Source of the DNA: Heliocidaris tuberculata
Taxonomy: Eukaryota; Echinodermata; Echinoidea; Camarodonta; Echinometridae
Reading direction: 5' to 3'
Length of the DNA stretch: 64,000 bases
NCBI GenBank assembly: GCA_025618425.1
Contig: CM046838.1
Coordinates: 43,438,019-43,502,018 of the forward strand
A program made the position numbers and the translations under genes. How positions within the stretch are numbered: the first letter of the stretch is position 1; each line of letters begins with the position of its first letter. Positions 57,900 through 64,000 of the stretch are shown here, one piece after another. The notes beneath the pieces are model-generated. The model was not told the origin of the DNA and made no database searches. It saw only the letters and a program-made list of their open reading frames with translations.

Positions 57900-58640
57900 T
57901 TGGATATTAAGTCATCAGAAAGCTTTGCTTATACAGCATCAAGACCTTATCCACAAGCGCTGATTGTTGTATCATCAGCATACATGTCCTATTGAATGTT
58001 AGGGTCATGGATCGGAAGTTCATTCATAAATACAATGAACAGCAAGGGGTCAAGTATTGACCCCTGCGGAACCCTTGATGTGATGGGTAACATTTCAGAT
58101 AGAGTCTGTTCCAGACTGACTCTTGATTACATTCATGTAAGAGACAAAACACTTAAGTGTATGAATCTTTTTGGTAACGTGATAGCTTTTCAATCAGGAT
58201 CTCATGGTTAACAAGGTCAAATGCCTTGCGGAGATCAAGCAGAAGTAGACCAACCAGATCACCCTTACCAATGTTTTTTGCTACCAATGTTTTTTTCCCA
58301 TTCAGATTTCATTTTTGCTAGGGCTGTTTCACATGAATGTTGTTTCCTGAACCCAGACTGAGTGGCATGTAAGAGGTTATAGTCAACAAGAATTGATACA
58401 GGTCATCATGTATATACTTCTCTAAGATATTATATAGTGCTCACATAAAATATTGGTCTGTAATTATCACGTTGTGAGTTCTCTCCTCCTTTGAACACCT
58501 TTGTTGTAGATCTTGCTGTTATTTTCATGATTTTGGAGGAAATTCCATCAAGTCCCACAGCCTTAGTGATGTCCAAGATTTTTTAATTCCTTGAGAACAA
58601 AGGATTCGTCGACCAATGGGATAGTTATTATTGCTGTTAT
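57900..58640 (-). mobile_element. LINE reverse-transcriptase fragment
   Basis: On the - strand, from about 58370 down: SGFRKQHSCETALAKMKSEW, then a piece resembling LLLLDLRKAFDLVNHEILI in broken frames, then ITSRVPQGSILDPLLFIVFM and MYADDTTISA. This is the polymerase core of a CR1/Jockey-type LINE with many frameshifts. Confidence 0.8.
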
Positions 58641-59007
58641 TATATAAACTGCTAAGAATACATGTTAACAGAAATGTCAGGCAGCGACAGTTTGTTTTTT
58701 TCTTTTCATAGTAACTTTTCTCTTAAGTTGAATTACATGCTTGGACATAATATCTACCTCATAGCAACTTTTTGAATAATTTGAGATCACTTCTCGCATA
58801 TTGTAAATACATGTATATAAATGTGTTTTGCGTTCCTGTCCTCATGTACTGCCTATAAATAATCTTACTCAAAAAGCTGGCAATACACCGAATTGTAATG
58901 CTTTATTCAGTGGTGTCTTTCCATTTCGTTTTCTAGAAGATGAATAATCTTTACTAAAGGTAAACTCTGATGCTGCATTAATACATCATCTAAATTCACT
59001 AAGTTTT

Positions 59008-59498
59008 AAAGGGGAAGTTCACCCCGAAAATTACTTGAGTTTAAAAAAATGCAAAAAAAATAAAGAAAAATATTGGCGAAAGTTTGGACAAAGAATAACG
59101 GAGTTATGGACTTTTGATGTTTTGATTTTGTGACGTCACATGCGAGCAGCTCCTCCATTATGTAATGTGATAAATATTCCATAAAATACAGTTTTCTCAG
59201 AAAATTTAGAATATTTTCGTCTGTGCATTTGATATATTGTCAGAAATGTTATTCAATACTAGATTCTGAAAAGAAACAATATTAATTTATCGTGGAACGT
59301 AAAAAAAAATGCGAATATATGGAATATTTATTACATGACCAATGGGCAGCTGCTCGCATGTGACGTCACGAATCCAAAACTTTAAATACTCATAACTCTT
59401 TTATTATTTGACCGATTTTCATCAAACCTTCGCCAATATTTTTCTTTATTTTTTCTGCATTTTTTAAACTCAAGTAATCTTCAGGGTGAACTTCCCTT
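59008..59498. mobile_element. MITE with ~190-bp inverted repeats
   Basis: The ends AAAGGGGAAGTTCACCCCGA and the complement of TCAGGGTGAACTTCCCTT pair. The arms continue through CTCAAGTAAT, AAATATTGGCGAA and GTGACGTCACATGCGAGCAG and their complements. No open frame. Exact target duplication not resolved. Confidence 0.88.
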
Positions 59499-59539
59499 GC
59501 TAATGAGGAAAGTGTGGAATAATTTCCAGATACTTGTCA

Positions 59540-62500
59540 GTATCATACCTCAACTTCTTCTATATGCCTTTTCCTAGCTCAATTGTCTCTTCTCATTATT
59601 TCATGTAAACTCTCGCAGTTCGTGCAACAAGTTCAGTAATTTCCAAGAATTTTTGCTCTCCTTGCAATATGCATTTTCCGTCATTGGTCTCACAGAAACC
59701 TGGTATAAAGGAGAGATACCTTCAATTTATAAAATGCCAAGTTATTGCCTTATCTCTAATAACTGCACACACCAAAGGGGTAGCGGTGTTTGCTTATATC
59801 TAAGAAATGTGTATAATTTAGTTCTGAAAATAAGTTCACAATCAATAATGAATGTATACCAAGTTTATTTATAGAAATAATGGTTGGTAAAGAAAATAAT
59901 ATTGTTGTTGGCATTATATATAGAATACCTAATTCAAACCATATCAGATTTTAATTCATGCATTGAAGAAATTTTTATTGATATTGAAAGGGAAGAATCT
60001 ACCCTGTTATATTATATGTGACATTAATATCGACCTTTTGAAATCTGTATCTCAAGATCCTAAGTTGTGGTTAAGTAATATGATGAGTTTTGGTTACCAA
60101 CCGCTTATCACCAAACCAGCCCGTAAAATAAAACAACACGAAGGTGTATAGTTAACATATTTATAAATGTTATAGACAGATCTTTTTTTTTCAAAGTGGT
60201 ATTTCCCCCCTGAACTTTTAGATCACCTTTCCATATTTTCAGTAAGTAATTCCAAAATTAAACCTAAAGTTTTGGATACACCTAAAGTTTGTCGAGACTT
60301 CTCTAAGGCAAATATTGAAAGTCTTGAAAAATATGTGAATAACACTGACTGGTCATATATTCTTTGGAGCATCGACCCAAATCATGCATACGAAACAGAG
60401 TAACAGACAATACGGAGCGAAGAAAGTTTTTTTATTATACTAAATTTAAGAAATTGGAAAAAGATATCAAATATACTTGGAAAATTATCAACGAGTTTTT
60501 AGGATAGTGTAACACCATCAAACGCCCAACTATATAATAACTACTGATAACCAGAAATTTGAAGGAAAAAAATGAACAGATAACTAGTTGAATGTATTTT
60601 TTAATAAAATGGATTCATACTATGATCATATAATTCATGCATGTCACGTCCTACATTCTTCGATGAAAAACTGAACCATTCTTTTTTCCTCGCACCTACA
60701 AAAAGGTATGAAGTTATAGATATCATTAGTAATATGAAAGTAAGTGATAGTTGTGGATTTGATAGAATCAATCCTAGAATTCTTAAAGAAATAGGTGAAT
60801 GTATCGCATATCTTCTTTGTTTCATTTTCAATTTAACTTTCACTGTTGGAAATATCCCCGACAGCCTAAAAATCACAAAGAATTAATCCCATTAACAGAA
60901 ATTACAACACTCATTCTATCAATGATTATCACCCGATATCGATATTACCTGTGATTTCTAAAGTACTTAAACAGATTGTGTACAAAGACTTAATTCATTT
61001 TTGTGCAAACATCAAAAATGGTTTGGATTCAGGAAACATCATTTGGTTGACATGGCTTTAATTAAACTTATAGATTCTGTTTGTGCTGCATTTAATAAAA
61101 AAGAAAATTCTTTAGGAACTTTTATTGATTTGGCATTTGACAGTCTACATCATCATATTTTATAAACACGATAAAAACTACTTTCGAAAATTTCAAAGGC
61201 CTATTGTACTGCCCATAGAAATCTTGTTCGGATTACGTAATACGCCATTGTAATGTTCGCACATTTCCGAAGGTGATAGACAGGGCTACTGAAATTGTCT
61301 TGAGTTTATTTTTCGAAAGTAGTTTTTATCTTGTTTATTACACAAACTTGAAAATTATGGTGTAAGGAGGATAGCCCTACATTGGTTTGAAGATTTACCC
61401 TACAGAAAGCATTTTACTTTATTTCAGTCTTGTCCTTCTGAATTATTAACAATTTGTTCTGGAGTTCCTCAGGGGTCTATTTTGGGCCCGCTATTGTTTG
61501 TTTGTTTGTTTTTTTAATTTATATCAATGACATTGCAAACACCTCTGCCATATTTCAATACTGTCTTTATGCAAATGATACCAACCTTCTTGCCTCCCAT
61601 GAGAATTTACACCGACTTTTTCAAATAGTTAACCCTGAACTCCAAAATATTTCTGATTGGTTTTCTGCAAACAAACTCCCCGTCAATATTTTAAAAAACT
61701 AAACATATGTTCTTTCAGACAAGCCGCTCCAAAGTGTCTCACATTTTTAACATTGACATCAACTCTTTACGTCATGAAATTTTCGGGTGCTTGTTGATAA
61801 CAAATTATCTTGGAATAATCATATTTCAGATATAATTATCAAAGTATCAAGAGGTGTTTGTATCATGAGTAAATTGATCTCTTTTTTGCATGAAATATAA
61901 TGTTAATGTTGTAAACTATTCGCTTATCTTGCCTTATATTAACTACTGAGTGATTATATAGGGAAGAACGTGTTTGTCTATTCTCATACCCTTTGTTACT
62001 CTTCAAAAGAGAGCAATACGGTTATGTACAAAGTCTCATTTTATAGCTCATACGCCGCCTTTATTTAAAAGCACAAACACTCTTTCTTTGCAAGATCTCT
62101 ACTCTGTAAATGTAGCAATGTTCTTGTACAATACTATGTAAACAATTTTCTTCCGTCGAGCTTTTTTTCAAATATATACATGTAAATTCTAATTTTCATA
62201 ATCACTTTACTGGAAAAGATTTTTTAAATACAGACCACCTTCATGCAGACTTGCTTTGAAGGAACGAAATTATGTGAAAGTCCGTGGTAGTTTGCTATCG
62301 AACTCCTTATTATCGAACTCTTTGAAAATGTGTCTCTCTCTATCTACTCTTTCAAATAAAAACTAAAAATTGAAATATTGAATTTCTATCACTAAATTAG
62401 CAGCATAACCAATGAAAACTATATTTTGTTAACTTTGATCATCGCTTGATACCACCACTACAAATTTGTAACAGTATTTTATGACATCCTTTTAGAGCAT

Positions 62501-62850
62501 AAGACGTAAAATGTATACTCTCGACGGCCTAACTCAAGATTTTACTTTCTTTGGCTGAAGTCGTGGGAATAATTATTTTTCCTCAATCTTGAACAAAACA
62601 GCTATAACTGTGCCCTTTAGACAGTCATATGTCTCTCTGGGTTATTTTCCTTAGTGCCTGTGGCATTATTTTTTTTCCTTTTCTGTATGTACTTGTTATT
62701 TATTGAATTGTTTGTTTATGTGTGTTTATTTCATGCTATCCATGTTTGACTTTATGAATGTTATGACCTGTTTATATTTCTTCACGTGATTTTATATAAT
62801 ATGATGTACACTCTCGATTTTACATGTGAAATAAATGTTGCAATTTTTTT
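59540..62850 (+). mobile_element. Degenerate LINE (endonuclease to tail)
   Basis: + strand pieces in order: VIGLTETWYKGEIPS (endonuclease), YYMCDINIDLLKS, a polymerase N-terminus with [48 protein letters not shown] and YANDTNLLASHENL, then ISDWFSANKLPVNILKN. The catalytic YADD is YAND and many frameshifts and stops are present, so it is dead. It ends near AATAAATGTTGCAATTTTTT at about 62830. A 175-bp element interrupts it at 61163. Confidence 0.85.
61163..61337. mobile_element. 175-bp MITE inserted in the LINE (TTA duplication)
   Basis: The ends TAAACACGATAAAAACTACT and the complement of the right end match for about 28 bases with one mismatch. TTA lies on both sides (61160-61162 and 61338-61340), as in PIF/Harbinger elements. 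Removing the element rejoins the LINE frame (HHHIL then HKLENYGV). Confidence 0.85.
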
Positions 62851-62954
62851 TTTTTTAATTCTCTTCTGTCGACAAACGCGATTTCACAAAGTTTGATAGT
62901 AAGCTCAGATCCTGCTCTTCATGATGATCATGGTGTTGAAGGTTTGCTGCGATC

Positions 62955-63593
62955 GGCTTTTGATAAACGGTCGGGTAATAAGTCGCGTGATTGTCGCGTT
63001 CAATAGTATTTCAAAAATGGTATGCTATCTTTAAACAGTCAAAAAAAGGAAAAAAGAATATAGTTTACCTTTCATACCCGTCCGTGTGGGCCGCAGCATG
63101 CAGGTCTGTCTTGGTTACGGTGTAGGCATTGCTGTATTGGAGCGATTGCGCCATAATGTATTGCCGTGAAGTGCATGATTTCCTAAATGTATTTTTTAAA
63201 CAATAAAAGTTAGGTTACTGGCAAACTAGAATAGGCCATGGAATTAAAACGGGATTTGTTTTGATAAACAGGTATTTACTTACTCATTTTCAGAATCCCT
63301 TGCCACATCAACTTATCAGTCATCACGTTGCTATACTGCTTCATTATTATTAGCTCGGGGGGGGGGGGGGCGCATGCATGCTGTTGTAATGCATTTACTT
63401 CTAGGCTCATAAATTTTAATTTGTCTAAAGTTGGTCTAGTCCTAGATTTATGCAGCGCTCTGTTGACTTTTGATAAAATATATTTTTTCTTCTTTTTTGA
63501 CCGTTTAAAGATACCATGACTTTTCTCTCTCACTTTTGAACTGCCAAATTAAGGCGTCAATCACGCGACTTACCCGACCGTTTATCAAAAGCC
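62955..63593. mobile_element. ~640-bp inverted-repeat element inserted in a second LINE
   Basis: The ends GGCTTTTGATAAACGGTCGG and the complement match for about 40 bases, including AAGTCGCGTGATTG. The flanking 8-mers CTGCGATC (62947-62954) and CTGCCATC (63594-63601) differ by one base, which suggests an aged 8-bp duplication. An inner pair around ATACCAT and TCTTTAAAC also matches. No transposase. Confidence 0.82.
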
Positions 63594-63601
63594 CTGCCAT
63601 C

Positions 63602-64000
63602 TTTATAAAGAAATCATTGAAGCTGTTGACTTTGGCGTGCTTGTCTTTAATTTCTTTCCGTTGCCTTGCACAATGACGGGACTAAATGGTTTATGCTTTG
63701 GAGATTGCTCTTTTAGCGTATCCCCAAAACCTTTACTATTTCTCCTAGTTTCCTTGAGCTTTTCAATGTAATGGTCTCTTGTGGCCTTTCTTATCATGGC
63801 CACCACATGATTTCTCCACTTCCTCCGATTCTCTTCGTATTCGTATTCGTATTCATCGCGTTTCTTCATAGCCACTAATATTTCGTCATCCATCCATTCT
63901 GGCTGCTGGGGGATCTTCACGCGATTTTCTTTCCAAGGAAGATAAAAATCAAGAACATTGTTGGAGATGTTAAGCCAGGCGTACAGGCAGTCAACTGGAT
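63602..64000 (-). mobile_element. LINE fragment running off the window edge
   Basis: On the - strand from 63920: PEWMDDEILVAMKKRDE, then RRKWRNHVVAMIRKATRDHY and IEKLKETRRNSKGFGDTLK. This is the linker between endonuclease and polymerase in CR1/Jockey LINEs (a W-x-D-x-E-I start, then basic helices). The frame is intact for 105 codons and continues beyond 64000. The 640-bp element cuts it on the left. Confidence 0.78.

Overview
The window is animal genomic DNA: AT-rich, intron-bearing, and packed with LINE and MITE-type repeats. The single-exon scavenger-receptor (SRCR) modules, an L2/CR1-type LINE carrying a 2A-like motif, and the types of inverted-repeat elements present suggest a marine invertebrate deuterostome, most likely an echinoderm. 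This is inferred from content, not from a species match. A 500-base run of N lies at 27104-27603.

The one convincing protein-coding gene runs on the + strand from 35325 to 50752. I could chain twelve exons whose splice phases all agree, giving 4,695 nt, or 1,564 codons plus a stop. The predicted protein has a signal peptide, six SRCR domains with six cysteines each, a Thr/Ser-rich mucin-like stalk of about 340 residues, a seven-transmembrane module of the adhesion/secretin GPCR type, and a cytoplasmic tail of about 270 residues. No GAIN domain or GPS cleavage site lies between the stalk and TM1. Just upstream (about 27.8-29.9 kb) is a decayed copy of the first two exons. It has lost its start codon, carries frameshifts and a missing cysteine, and has a 0.7-kb inverted-repeat element inserted in the middle of an exon. 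Two abutting perfect palindromes sit about 180 bases before the live gene's start codon.

0-15.8 kb holds no convincing gene. It has a 187-bp tandem repeat (594-1900), several inverted-repeat elements (3192, 3778, 4687, 8976, 10126), a 1.6-kb segment present twice (about 5080-6676 and 7240-8888), a LINE fragment on the - strand (10.6-11.6 kb), degenerate tandem repeats and an isolated GC-rich patch at 14.0-14.36 kb. An exon encoding a thrombospondin type-1 domain lies on the - strand near 15.96-16.14 kb. Two long inverted-repeat elements follow, at 16.3-16.8 and 16.9-18.0 kb.

18.3-25.1 kb is one L2/CR1-type LINE (2A-like motif, AP endonuclease, reverse transcriptase, ATT-rich tail). It is split by a 3.3-kb inverted-repeat element that itself contains a 733-bp hAT-type element. 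25.1-27.1 kb has a truncated Tc1-type MITE copy and a broken mariner-type transposase.

51-64 kb, beyond the receptor gene, is a repeat graveyard: a fold-back element, a 1.66-kb element enclosing a T-rich minisatellite, fragments of at least four LINEs, and small elements inserted into those LINEs with recognisable target-site duplications.
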